DNA of 64,000 bases from Phragmites australis (lineage: Eukaryota; Streptophyta; Magnoliopsida; Poales; Poaceae), in contig NC_084922.1 of NCBI RefSeq assembly GCF_958298935.1, positions 50,971,958-51,035,957 of the forward strand, given 5' to 3'. The translations under genes were made by a program, and so were the position numbers. Below are positions 19,676 to 31,100 of this stretch, one piece after another. Each line of letters opens with the position of its first letter. The first letter of the stretch is position 1. The notes beneath the pieces are model-generated. The model saw nothing but the letters and a program-made list of their open reading frames with translations, searched no databases and was not told the DNA's origin.

Positions 19676-20381
19676 CGTTATTATAATATATGAGTTCAAG
19701 TCCCGCATATAGTGGATTTATCAGATGACAAAGCTTCATCCACGAGTAATGTGGCCCTGTACACGTTTCTACTAAGCCAGATGGAAACGGCAAAAACTCA
19801 TGCTAAACTATAAACTGAATAACTCATGGGATCACAAAGGGAAGGAACAATGAGTAGCAACATAACATTGGACTCGATGATTGGCAATTGTTCGATCGTT
19901 ATACTTTTTCTAGAGCAGGGTTGGTTACCCATACAAGCCATTAGTCTCTTTGATTTGTGCCTACTTAATGGGTACATCACATGTCTCAGTTAGTAGCACT
20001 CTATGGTCCTACGGTCTCCCTGTTCGTACCCACAGAGGATCCGGGCATCATGACCGGCCATTGCGGTACACCGTGGCAAGCACTGACCAGCTTCCCGTAG
20101 AGGACTCCGCCGGGGGGGGGGGGGGACCTGATTCGCTTCACTGACAGGCTGGCCCAGAGGCCTCTAGACCCACACAGCAGTGACACGGCAGGTGCCGGGC
20201 CCACGCAAACCAACTAACTGCTCTGCTCCTCCGCTGCAGCACGCAACGACCTTCTCTTCACCTCCTGTCTTCTTCTCCTGCGCCGCCGCGCGTCTTGCCT
20301 TGGACTCCATTTCAAACCCCCGCCGCCTCCATCGCCACCTCCCAATCCCCCTCCCTCCTCTTCCCTTTGCTGGCTCAGGCG
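19676..20381. other. Intergenic and 5' region of the CBS/PB1 gene
   Basis: AT-rich up to about 20000, then GC-rich. A run of about 14 G lies at 20111-20124. The last 150 bp are C-rich, as in many grass 5' UTRs. No clear TATA box was found. Confidence 0.5.
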
Positions 20382-23300
20382 ATGGCCGCGTCGCAGCCTC
20401 GCCGCCGCGCGCCACCGCCGCCCCCTCCGGCCGCAGCCAACGGGAAGGCGGCGTCCAAGCCCACCTCTCCGGTCCAGGCATCGTACGTACGCGCCGCGGA
20501 TTCCCCCATCGTTCCTTTTCACGTGCTGACTTCTTGGTTTTATGCATGCGCAGGCTGGAGAGGACGGTGAAGAAGCTGAGGTTGACGAGGGCGCTCACGC
20601 TCCCGGAGGCCACCGCGGTGTCGGAGGCGTGCCGAAGGATGGCGGCCAAGCGCGTGGACGCCGCGCTGCTCACCGACTCTAACGGAATGCTCTCGGGCAT
20701 TGTCACAGCGGAGGTAAGAATAATCAGGGAGTTGGAAAGGTGGCATCAGTTGGTGGAAAGGAAAGAGCGCAGCTTTTTATTTATTTTTTTTGGAAAAGGA
20801 GGAAAGAGGGCGGATTTGTGGGGAGCATCAGAAATGCGCGTCAAGATGCACAGAGGTGTGCGATATTGCGCTGAATTGTTTTTAAGCTTGCATTTTTCTT
20901 AAAATTTGCCGCGAAGGTTAGCAACCATGAGGTGGAATGAGTTCATTCATATGTCAAGAGCAAGAAAGATCTATTTTGACGGAATTTAGAAGAATATGCT
21001 CCGGCCTTTCCTTTTTAGGAGCAATGAGAGTAATATATTGTGCTTCAAGAACAGATAAAGTAAACAATCGGGTTTGGGGTTCTATTAAGGAATTTCATGC
21101 ATGGGATCGATCATGATCAGCCTTTTTCCCAGACCCAAATCATGATCAAGATCTTGATGGTATCTATGCTGAGGATCAAATTTTCACTGGGGATTTGTGT
21201 ATGCACTTTGTGTAGGACATAGCAGGACGGGTGATCGCTGAGGGTCTCAGGCCTGAAGAAACAAGTTTGGTGAAGGTGATGACGCGGAACCCAGTTTTTG
21301 TTATGTCCAATTCATCGGCCATTGAGGCACTGCAGAAGATGGTCCAAGGTCTTCTTGTAATATATTTTCTTCATTCCCAGCACCACTATTCATTGCAGTT
21401 TCACTTTGAGTCATATTCATTGTTATTATTTCCACTGGAGATGGCCTAAATCTGACAATATATACTGTTGTGCTGTGCAGAATGGGAAAGAACCACTGCA
21501 ATTTAGCTGTGCACAATATAAATTATTTGTCGAATTATGTACCATCATTTGGATGATGAAATCCACTAACTAGAACTGAATCAAAATGCTTCTACAGATG
21601 GAGGAAGTAGCAAAAGAACAATTGTAGTACAGTAGTGGTGCATGAAAGAAGAGGCAAAAAAAGAGTAAGATCTGGGTAGAAACTATAGTTTCTTTTGCAC
21701 TGTTGGGGCCCCAAAGGCTTGAACCTTGTAAAACTTCAAAATATCTATGCGAAGAAAAACTGGATAAATATGCCATTATCATAGGACGGCATTTTGGTTG
21801 AAACTTAAAGCATGCAAACTTCAGATTATCGATGCGGGTAAAAAATGATGAAGGTCTCTTTTGGTGACACGGCTTTCATGCACAGGCAAATTTAGGCATC
21901 TTCCCGTAGTGGAGCATGGTGAAGTCATCGCCATGTTGGACATTACGAGGTTCCTTTATGACGCAATTTCAAGAATGGAGAAGGCTGCGGAACAAGGCAG
22001 TGCAATAGCAGCTGCTATGGAGGGGGTTGAGCGACAATGGGGAAATGACTTTCCAGGTTTCTTTGTTTTACTTTCTTTGAATGACATTAGAATCATCTTC
22101 GTATGTAATATTGAACCGACCTATACGTCAAGACCATGCACGATGCGTTACCAGCTCTCTTTTAACAAACTGATGTTGTATTTTTGATTCCTTACTTAGG
22201 ACCACATGCATTCATGGAATCTCTTCGAGAACAGATGTTCAAGCCTTCATTGTCAACTATAATAACTGAAAATTGCAGGTACATTTGCATAGCCAGGAAA
22301 ATCTATGATGTAAAATTTTATCCTCACTGAATTTTTTTCCATTGCTTCTCTTTTTCTAGTGTTCCAGTGGTATCTCCTACAGATCCGGTAATTCTAGCCG
22401 CCAAAAAGATGAGAGAACACCGAGTTAATTCGGTGATTGTCATGACAGGGAGCATGTTGCTAGGAATTATCACGTATGTTTAGTGCAAAAAAGTCATTTA
22501 GGCTTTTGAGTTTTTGTCTACACAAATGTTTGTTCAGTGCTGGCACTAGTATGATGAGTTGTGCTGCTTTCTAGTATGTAATTCCGTTTAATAGTGATTA
22601 ACTCAAACTGTATGGACATTCTTCAGTTCCAAGGATCTGGTTTTGCGAGTAGTGGCACAAAACTTATCCCCGGAGGAAACTCTTGTAGAAAAGGTACACA
22701 TACAAATTAGATCATTCATGTTTATTTCTCATGATATTGTTCTTTATTTTTGTTGACAATTTGTATTCATATACTTGTGTGTTTCTGAAGGCTATGACTG
22801 CAAACCCTGACTGTGCTACATCGGACACATCAATCCTTGACGCTCTGCACTCGATGCAAGATGGGAAATTTTTGCATATTCCTGTCATAGACAAAAGCAA
22901 GTACTGATTTCTAACAGCAAAGTAACATTCCTTTTAAGTGTGTATCTAACGTAGATCTTTGGATAGATGGACAGATTGTTGCCTGTTTGGATGCTCTACA
23001 GCTAACCCATGCAGCCATCTCGTTGGTGAGGACCAAAACTTTTCCCTGTACCAAGTCATGTTACTGCATACTTCTTTGTTCTGGTCATGTTTTACCAAGT
23101 GAACAGAACTGAGATTTCTAGAGAGAATGAGATACATTAGGCTAAATTGGGAATGCCAAATGTATATTTTAGTCTTTGTGGCATTGACATCTGTAGCACT
23201 GTCTGCTGTGTTAAGCTTCTACTTTTCATAAGCGGTTACTTTATCACTATCTAATCCTTATCTTTTGTTTTCATTAGGTTGAGGGAGCCTCTGGGGCAAA

Positions 23301-24440
23301 TGATGTGGCAAATACAATGATGCAGAAGTTTTGGGATTCGGCTCTTGCCGTGCATCCTGCAGAGGAGTCTGATGCTCTTAGGTTGTTCTTTTTCTACTTG
23401 CACGTTTGTTTTCCTTTTTCAGAAGTTCCTTTTGATACTATTTTCTTAAACCTGTGCAGTGATGAGTCTCGTATGGTGGCATCAGACAATGCTGAAGGGA
23501 AGCATATACATCCTCCTCATGTTAACACTTCATTCTGTTTTAAAATTGAAGATAAAAAAGGGCGTATGCACAGATTCAGTTGTGGTTGGTGCTCACTGTT
23601 CTTTCCTGATTGTAGTTTACTGTTGATGTAGTATAAACTTGTGCTCTTCTTCTTGACCACGCTTTTCTTTCTGCAGTTTCAGAAAGCTTAGATGAGCTTC
23701 TGTCTGCTGTAGCATACAGATTAGGAATGGATAATGAAAAGTCGAACATTAACCTTCTGGTAAGAGGTGAATTCTTGTCTTGGAAGCACACAATATTAAC
23801 AGAACAGTATCTAGGTTTTTAACATTATGGTACAATTTATCGGTAAAAAAAATATCTCTACTGATTTGTTCTTTCAGTCTGAAGATAATTTATTATTTGG
23901 TTTTTGGGTAGTTACAGACTGACTTTATCCAAAAATGGCTTTTCAACTGAGATTGCGAAGAACAAGCCAAAATTTGTATTTTGCAAAGCTAGTGGTTTAA
24001 AAATATTGGAATTTTAAACCCTCTGTAACTCTTACTTGAAATAATGCCTACTTGAATGCACTCACTTGAATTGCACACGATGTTGAACAGTATGACGATG
24101 ATGAAGGTGACAGAGTTCTCCTGAGTACTGCCAGTGACCTTAACGCAGCAATCCAGCATGCCAAATCCGCTGGGTGGAAGGCAATTCTTCTTGTTTTCTT
24201 ATTGAGCCACTAAAAGCGCCCTGTACCGTGCAGATTTTTGACACTCGGTTTTCTTCCCTGTTTCAGGTTTTGAGGCTGCATATGGACACGTCCGAGGCCA
24301 GGACGGAATCCACAGTGTCGCTTGTAGATCCCTCAACCGCGCAAAAACGGCGGCCGTCTCTCCGGTTCGGCATCGTGGTTGGCGCGGTTGCTGTCGCCAG
24401 CGTCGGGGTGATCGTCTACTTGAAGCGCTCTCAGCTCTGA
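20382..24440 (+). CDS. CBSCBSPB: CBS domain and PB1 domain membrane-anchored protein (CBSCBSPB type)
   Basis: Fourteen exons: 20382-20482, 20554-20713, 21216-21348, 21886-22056, 22200-22278, 22360-22473, 22627-22693, 22791-22896, 22967-23025, 23278-23381, 23460-23584, 23677-23759, 24091-24180 and 24267-24440. They encode 521 residues. Four CBS motifs form two Bateman pairs (about residues 45-95, 105-160, 220-275, 280-335). Examples are DAALLTDSNGMLSGIVT, KFRHLPVVEHGEVIAMLD and VNSVIVMTGSMLLGIIT. A PB1 domain spans about 385-470 and a C-terminal transmembrane segment (FGIVVGAVAVASVGVIVYL) about 498-516. CBS pairs bind adenosyl ligands in other proteins and PB1 mediates dimer contacts; the exact role of this plant family is not established. 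Introns 8 and 13 begin with GC. The first exon is Pro/Ala-rich. Confidence 0.93.
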
Positions 24441-25103
24441 CTCCATACGTACGTGCTCACGTCCACACTGTAAAGATTATTTGTCCACAAAGGTGAAACA
24501 CAGCGTGTTTGTATACTTCGAGACACACAAGTCACGTAACAACAATAAGGCGTGATTATTTTTTCCCCTTCTTCCCCTTTCACATGCCAAGCGTGTGCAG
24601 TGTACGCTCGACAAAAGTAATTCTGTGTGTAAGTACTAAGTAGTGTTCCTAGGGTGTTCATAAAATAAGCAAGTCAAGCCAGCTTGCCATCTTTTGTACC
24701 CTGTAACTGCAACAGATGCTCTATTAATTGGTGTTTGTTTTGGAAATTCTAAGAAAATAGGCTAGCTTTGTGCTGTGCTGTTGAGTTTGTTTAGACTTGA
24801 AAGAGAACGGTAGTATTTAGATAAAACAAAACTCCGTGTATTCCAGTCAGCATTGCTCAACAGTACTCAAACTAGCCTTCTCTAAAAGTCGGTGAAATGT
24901 ACAGTACGTGTCAGGGAGGAGAAAGATGCTCTGAAGAGTACCGAAGCTTGCCTCCTGGCGGCAAGAGTAGGGTGGAAGCAGGACTGCAGGAGTAACCGAA
25001 GAGAGCACGGCAATGAGGGGGGATAGGAATAGATTACAACAGCAAGCATGGTGACAACAGCAAGCATGATACGTGCTCGCCTGCCAGGCACAGGCAAGAG
25101 AAC
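24441..25103. other. 3' flank of the CBS/PB1 gene and intergenic DNA
   Basis: Likely 3' UTR in the first few hundred bases, then unassigned. ORFs on the minus strand at 24847-25467 mirror the plus-strand gene that follows and look like shadows. Confidence 0.5.
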
Positions 25104-25691
25104 ATGCGGCTGAACGAGCACAAGGGGAAGTCCATGTGGGACAAGGCGGCGGCGGTGGCAGGTGCGACTCATCATGGCAACGACGGCAAGAACGCATCCG
25201 AGTCTGGCAAGAAACGGACGAGGCTGTGGGAAGCCGCCGGCAGAGTTCGAGGAGAGGAACAAGTCGCTGAGGCAGCACGGGAGGAGGCCTTGAAATGCGC
25301 TGACCAGTCGTTCCTGTCGCTGACAATCTCACCGAAGGCGGCCACGAACCTGACCACGGAGGAGGCACTGGCGCGGCAGGCCAAGCTGATCGCGCGGCGG
25401 CGGAGCCTGGGCATGTCGCTGGCGGTGGGCGCGATGGCGTGGTCGGTCGACGCGCCGTGCCTGCCATTGCTCGCGGGGCTCTTCGCCGTGGTGAGCGTGT
25501 CCATGCGCAGCGTGTCGCAGTCCTGCGCCGCCCTGCGGAAGGGCGGGCCGGCCGCCGATGCCGTGGCGCTGCTCAGCCTCAACTGGGTTCTCCTGGGCGT
25601 GCTCACCTCGCCCATGCTGCCGGGCGTCGCGCGGGCCGTCGTCCCGCGCGTCCTCGGCCCGGTCCTTACCTGGCCTCTGCTTTGGTGTTGA
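25104..25691 (+). CDS. Hypothetical intronless protein (195 aa)
   Basis: An uninterrupted GC-rich ORF with strong third-position G/C, as in many grass single-exon genes. The N-terminal half is charged and Lys/Ala-rich (KAAAVAGATHHGNDGK, RVRGEEQVAEAAREEA). The middle is an Ala/Arg helix (TTEEALARQAKLIARRRSLG). The C-terminal half has two or three hydrophobic stretches (GMSLAVGAMAWSV, LPLLAGLFAVVSVSM, ALLSLNWVLLGVLTSPML), so membrane association is likely. I do not recognise a characterised family. An in-frame Met 11 codons downstream (MWDKAAA) is an alternative start. The antisense ORF is Pro/Ser/Arg-rich and less protein-like. Confidence 0.55.
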   Translation: MRLNEHKGKSMWDKAAAVAGATHHGNDGKNASESGKKRTRLWEAAGRVRGEEQVAEAAREEALKCADQSFLSLTISPKAATNLTTEEALARQAKLIARRRSLGMSLAVGAMAWSVDAPCLPLLAGLFAVVSVSMRSVSQSCAALRKGGPAADAVALLSLNWVLLGVLTSPMLPGVARAVVPRVLGPVLTWPLLWC

Positions 25692-27296
25692 CCCAGGGTA
25701 TCAACGGAAACAAATCACAATATTTGCTTTGGAGATTGTGTGCTCCTTATATTTATCATCAAGATCAAAACTCTAGTACGCCTTTATAAATCAACAGAGC
25801 GAGTAAGTATGCAGCCAACATCGGAACAACCCAATCTGCCTAGTCTTGCAAGTGTAAATGAGATGGGGCCAGATATGGCCTGCAAAACTGCTTGCGGACT
25901 GGAAGGCACTATAAACCTTCCTGCACATCCACCGACCGAATTTTCTTTATCTAACGGTTTAGATTTATTAGTTTTGATTCACCGAGTATTTAAACGGCAT
26001 GTTTAAATAGTAAAATAAAATCATCTTTTTTTCTAAAAAAAACAGAATCATCTTTTTTTATCTACGCATTTGTAGTCTTCAATTATCCATCCGAGCAACA
26101 GAATAGGCAGGAAACATCCGAGATTCTTATAGAGGGCTCGGCTCGGGAACTGATGGCCAGGAGCGCGTGTACTATGGCGCGCCAAGAACTATCCGCGGGA
26201 AAAGCCAAAAAAAAATCTCGCCACATGTATCTCGCCTCGCGTACCCAGTGCCAGGTGGACGCGTCCCGACAAAAATCGAACCGGCGTCTTATCCCCGTGC
26301 TGGGCCCTATCTATCGTTACGCTGGCAAAGCCTCTTTGCCCGTGCGACCCTTGCAGTCACGTGAAATTCGAACGCTTCTCTACCTACCGTCCTGGGGCTT
26401 GTTTCAACAGGGAGCAGTTAGGCCTAATCAAGTTTTTGAAAATCGGTAACCGGTACTCGCTCCATCATCTCACCTAGTAGTGATTATACGGTAATCAGCC
26501 TTGTAATTGGCTTTCTTATTTGTATTCTAGATTTATATATGTATGTTCATAAAGACAGTGTCAGAACTAGAACATCCTCTGCACGAGAATTATAGATATA
26601 CATGTGCCAGTAATCTATACTGATATCTGTGAATTTTTATTCAACAAAAACTAATCTATACTGGCATTAGGGTATTTTTGGTGTCCCTGTGACATCCAAA
26701 ATACCCCCAGTTCCACCCATGCATAGAGGGTCAAAATTAACATTAGGTGCTACTCTTTTAACTAAAATTGTGAATGAGCATTTTTAATTGTAAAACAACT
26801 GTGGAAGACAATTTAAAATAGAGCAAACATACAGTATTTCAAAAGTAATACTATTCATCTTCTAGTTTTCACCTACACCTTTAGGACTAATCCCCTATGT
26901 ACCTAATTAAAAAATAACATTAGCACTCATCCATGACATAGTTATATCCAGTCACTAATTCTCTTTTCATAAGAAGTAAGACCATTGTTACGCTTGCTAC
27001 GATGCGTTTAGTTGATAATAGCTTAATAATATGTATAGAAAAACAACAAATAATACCCTAATACATGGTCAGTGATGGTGACGGATGCAGATGAGCTAAT
27101 TATAAGAGCTCATCCACCCATCTCTTCCTCTTCTTTATTTTTCTTCTCTCTCTTTTTCTCCATCTTACTTAACCTGCTAGACTTGTTTTCAAAACACTGG
27201 TCCTAATGTATTCAGATGAACGGGTAAATTTGTTCAATTTCTCTCCCTATCTGAAAGAACAAGCATAATCCAATGCCGACAAATTTGCAGTTCATT
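25692..27296. other. Intergenic, no recognised gene
   Basis: Mostly AT-rich. A GC-richer part at 26150-26450 contains ORFs without recognisable domains. At 26670-26706 an inverted repeat (GGGTATTTTTGGTGTC / GACATCCAAAATACCC around CCTGT) could be a small transposon remnant. Confidence 0.45.
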
Positions 27297-27297
27297 A

Positions 27298-27415
27298 CTA
27301 CCTTTGTTTTTTTAATAACCAACAATTTTGACTATTTGCATATGTATTTGCTAAAAATCAATGGTCAAAGCATGTCCACAAAAGTTAAAATTGTCAATTA
27401 TTAAAAATGGAGGGG
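27298..27415. mobile_element. Stowaway-like MITE remnant
   Basis: The left end CTACCTTTGTTTTTTTAATA and the right end (reverse complement CCCCTCCATTTTTAATAAT) resemble the Stowaway terminus CTCCCTCCGTTT. TA flanks both sides (27296-27297 and 27416-27417). The length, about 118 bp, fits. It lies about 300 bp upstream of the CAO start codon. Confidence 0.5.
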
Positions 27416-27514
27416 TATTAAAAACCATAAGGTTCGAAATGATAATTTCCACTCCCGGTTAGGACCGGGAGCACGCACAATTCTCTCGCTCCCATCCCTT
27501 GGTGATCGAGGCTG

Positions 27515-27552
27515 CCACGTCAGGGCTCGAGGATCACACGTGGCAGCACGTG
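27515..27552. promoter_or_regulatory. G-box cluster upstream of CAO
   Basis: CCACGTCA at 27515-27522 and two CACGTG G-boxes at 27537-27542 and 27547-27552 lie about 170-205 bp before the CAO ATG. The two G-boxes are 10 bp apart, one helical turn. G-boxes are bound by bZIP and bHLH factors such as HY5 and PIFs, which control greening genes. Function here is inferred. Confidence 0.55.
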
Positions 27553-27720
27553 GGAGGCTCATGGAGATCGCGGGCACCTCCAGCCTCTTATCGACAAGGC
27601 CACTTCAGACGCGAAAAATTAATTTTCTGCACAAAAAATTTTGGACATAACTGCTTTGTTTTTCGTTTCCCTTTTTCGGCCGCTGTGCTCTGCTCAACCG
27701 CGGCGGCGTTGTTCATCTCC

Positions 27721-30700
27721 ATGACCACTGTGGCTTCGCTGTCTTTGATGCCGCACTTGCTCATTAAGCCTTCCTCCAGGTTCTGCGCCAGAAAGGTGAG
27801 TTCTTTCTTCTCATCTCTTCGTTTCCGGAAATCCTTGTGTTCTTTGCCGATGCAAGAGACCGTGGTTTCTTGGTTGGAATCAGTGGCGGAGTCACCAGGG
27901 AGGCGAGGGAGCTGGCTGCCCCGGTTCCCTCGCCGCCGAGGACCCAGGTACCCCAGCGCCTACGCCCCTGGACAGAACTCGAAGCCCGGTCATGGACTCA
28001 CCAGTCGCGTCGGTGCCGCCGTGCGTCGCGAGGAAGAAACATCCTCATCCTGTGCTACTGTATGAGCCAAGAAAATGAGAAACTGGGCCATGAGGATGAT
28101 AGCCCATTTTAACCGATCCTTTACTCCCTTCCTGGTTCTGAGACCAGGGCATCGTTGCGCTGCGTTGCACAGCGTCCCGACTCAGCGACTCCCGAAACCT
28201 AGCGCCGCTACGCAGATTCGCTGAAGGAGAGGAGGCTAATGCGCCGAGTTCTCCCAACAAGCAAATACCTGACTATTAATTTAGCTAGATTTTACTGTAC
28301 TAAATTTCTACTGAATCATACAAGTGACCCAATTGGCTGCTAAATGAAGTCCCCGTTGCATGATGAGTTGTTGTTGATGATGATGATTGTGTGCAGGGCG
28401 TTGGTAGAGATGGTGGAATCAAGGTGTATGCAGTGCTCAGGGAAGATGGAGCTGAATTTGCAAAAAATAACAACTTGGAAGCATTGTTCCATGTTGATGA
28501 CCCCGGGCCGAGGGTCCCAATTAAGAAAGGGAAGTTCTTGGATGTGAATCAAGCTCTCGAGGTGGTCCGATTCGACATTCAGTACTGTGATTGGAGGGCG
28601 CGGCAGGATCTCCTCACCATCATGGTTCTTCATAACAAGGTATGAAATGCCGGCTCGGCTCAGTTACGAGCTCAGAGAAAAGGTCCGCATTTGCTGAATT
28701 TCAGAAATCCAATAGGTTTGAAATGATCAATAGTCAAAAGTTATGCATGAAGAGCGCATTTGATTTCAATTGTCTGGGGTTGAAATTGTGAAGGACTAAC
28801 ACAGACTATGGCATGCATAGTGCAGGTGGTAGAGGTTCTCAATCCTTTAGCAAGAGAGTTCAAGTCAATTGGAACCTTGAGGAAAGAGCTCGCTGAGTTA
28901 CAGCAAGAACTGGCAAAAGCTCACAATCAGGTATGCTACTGAAAAGAGACATAGGGAAACCCTTCAATACCACCTGAAACCTGATGCTTTGCATGTCTGA
29001 TGCAGGTTCATCTAGTGGAAGCAAGAGTATCATCTGCACTTGATAAGTTAGCACAAATGGAGATCCTGGTCAATGACAGGTTGTTGCCCGACGGAAGCTC
29101 TATTTCATCCACAGCTGAGTCCACTTCCCTAGCTCCAAGTACATCATCCACGACCCGTGTCCGAGCCAAGAAACAACCACGTCGAGGCCTTAATGTGTCT
29201 GGTCCAGCGAAGCCTTACAATCCCAGCTTGAAGAACTTCTGGTACCCAGTTGCTTTCTCCAGTGATCTGAAAGAGGATACTATGGTAAACAATAAGAGTT
29301 CCAAGCCAATACAAAGTTAAAGTAAGCGTTTACATAGTTGTGTGCTTACCTGATGAGGTCATATGTGCATTCTCAGGTACCAATAGATTGTTTCGAAGAG
29401 CAGTGGGTGATATTCCGAGGAAAAGATGGAAGGCCTGGATGTGTTCAGAACACATGTGCTCACAGAGCTTGCCCTCTTCATCTTGGTTCGGTGAATGAGG
29501 GTAGGATCCAGTGTCCTTACCATGGTAAGAACAGAAAGTCAGATATTTAACCTGGAATTCTAAAAGTTTAACATATGAAAAAGATGAACATTTCTTCTAC
29601 ATGTTTTGCTGTTTTTGTATTTTGATTTTTTTGAAGTGTCAGCTACCACTGGAGCATATCACAATGGTTAACTTCCTTTCAAAAGTGTGACTACATGTTT
29701 ATCTTGTTCAGCTTGTTTGAATTCACAGTTATAAGAATGATTATTAGTTATGATTGTAGCACATAATGCTTCTAAAGATTGATCTCTTGGATCCTGCATA
29801 TATGGTTTTACGAACTTAGTACTTTATAATGTGATGAACTCATACCAAAGAATTGGAGTCATTCTGTTAGTCTTCTTATGCTGCTAGTAATAGGTAAAGA
29901 AAAGAGTGATGCGAAAGTAATGTTTCACATTTTTCAATAACCTTCAGGGTGGGAGTATTCGACTGATGGAAAATGTGAAAAAATGCCATCAACAAGGATG
30001 CTCAATGTGCGCATCCAGTCATTGCCATGCTTCGAGCAAGAAGGAATGGTTTGGATCTGGCCCGGGGATGACCCACCAAAATCCACCATACCTTCTCTGT
30101 TGCCTCCTCCAGGATTTACAGTTCATGCAGAGGTAAAAGGAAATCCCATGCTGCAGCGATTATACTGTGATGCAAGTGTCCTATATAGTAACAGATTTCA
30201 TCTTGGTTATTCAACAGATAGTAATGGAACTACCAGTAGAACACGGACTTCTTCTGGACAATCTGTTAGACCTTGCTCATGCTCCTTTTACCCATACATC
30301 CACCTTTGCTAAGGGTTGGAGTGTTCCAAGGTATTTATATACCTTTCAACTCGCTTTAGAAAACTGGTCAATGAATATGAATTTTCGCTGACGTTGTATT
30401 ATTTTTGTCAGCCTGGTGAAGTTCTTAACACCTGTATCTGGGCTCCAAGGGTACTGGGATCCTTACCCCATCGACATGGAGTTCCGACCGCCATGCATGG
30501 TCTTGTCAACCATCGGCATCTCAAAGCCTGGAAAGCTAGAAGGGAAGAGCACCCAGCAATGTTTGACGCATCTCCACCAGCTCCATGTTTGCTTACCCTC
30601 CTCTAGGAATAAAACTAGGCTGTTGTATCGGATGTCTCTAGACTTCGCTCCCTGGCTCAAGCACATACCGTTCATGCACCTACTGTGGTCACATTTCGCA

Positions 30701-31100
30701 GAGAAGGCAAGTCTTGTACCTTAAAAGCTAATGTTGTTTCAGTTTGCATCTAACTGTGGTTAACCTTTTGGTAGGATTCATTATGGCAAAGGGACTAACT
30801 AAATTACTAATAAATTACTGTCTGGTGTAAACTAAGTCAGAATGCACCTAGACGATTTTCAGCAATTGTTCTTTAACAATCCTTACATTCATGGTAACCG
30901 TGGATGATCTTCTGCAGGTCTTGAATGAGGACCTGCGGCTTGTTCTTGGGCAGCAAGAACGAATGATCAACGGTGCCAACGTCTGGAACTGGCCGGTATC
31001 ATATGACAAGCTTGGCATACGGTATCGGTTATGGAGGGACACTGTCGAGAGAGGCTCTGACCGATTGCCATTCAGCAACCAAGTTGAGAGTGGATCATAG
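27721..31100 (+). CDS. CAO: Chlorophyllide a oxygenase, chloroplastic
   Basis: Nine exons: 27721-27795, 28397-28639, 28826-28930, 29006-29284, 29377-29524, 29948-30132, 30218-30330, 30412-30706 and 30918-31100. They encode 541 residues, the length I recall for rice CAO1. The enzyme converts chlorophyllide a to b in two oxygenations at plastid membranes. An N-terminal transit region is followed by the regulatory A domain with [10 protein letters not shown] (95-104), which matches the known degron apart from one conservative change. A linker precedes the catalytic part. Rieske ligands are C261, H263, C280 and H283. The mononuclear iron site lies in [12 protein letters not shown] (360-371; D363, H366, H371). 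Intron 8 starts with GC (AAG/GCAAGT); using the nearby GT would cause a stop. All motifs are intact. Confidence 0.98.

Noticed and set aside
20111..20124. Homopolymer G/C runs (also 36031-36043 and 44921-44934)
   Set aside because: Could be quadruplex-forming, but single homopolymer runs are as likely polymerase slippage or assembly noise.
20180..20902. Single 240-codon ORF at the start of the CBS/PB1 gene
   Set aside because: It runs through intron 1 and beyond the exon 2 donor. Only 20554-20713 of it is coding; the true start is at 20382 in exon 1.
22897..22966. Canonical GT donor at 22901 for CBS/PB1 intron 8
   Set aside because: It would shift the frame out of the conserved VIDKNGQIVACLDALQ block. 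The GC donor at 22897 keeps it.
24847..25467. Minus-strand ORF of 206 codons
   Set aside because: Antisense to the better plus-strand ORF; low-complexity Pro/Ser/Arg composition.
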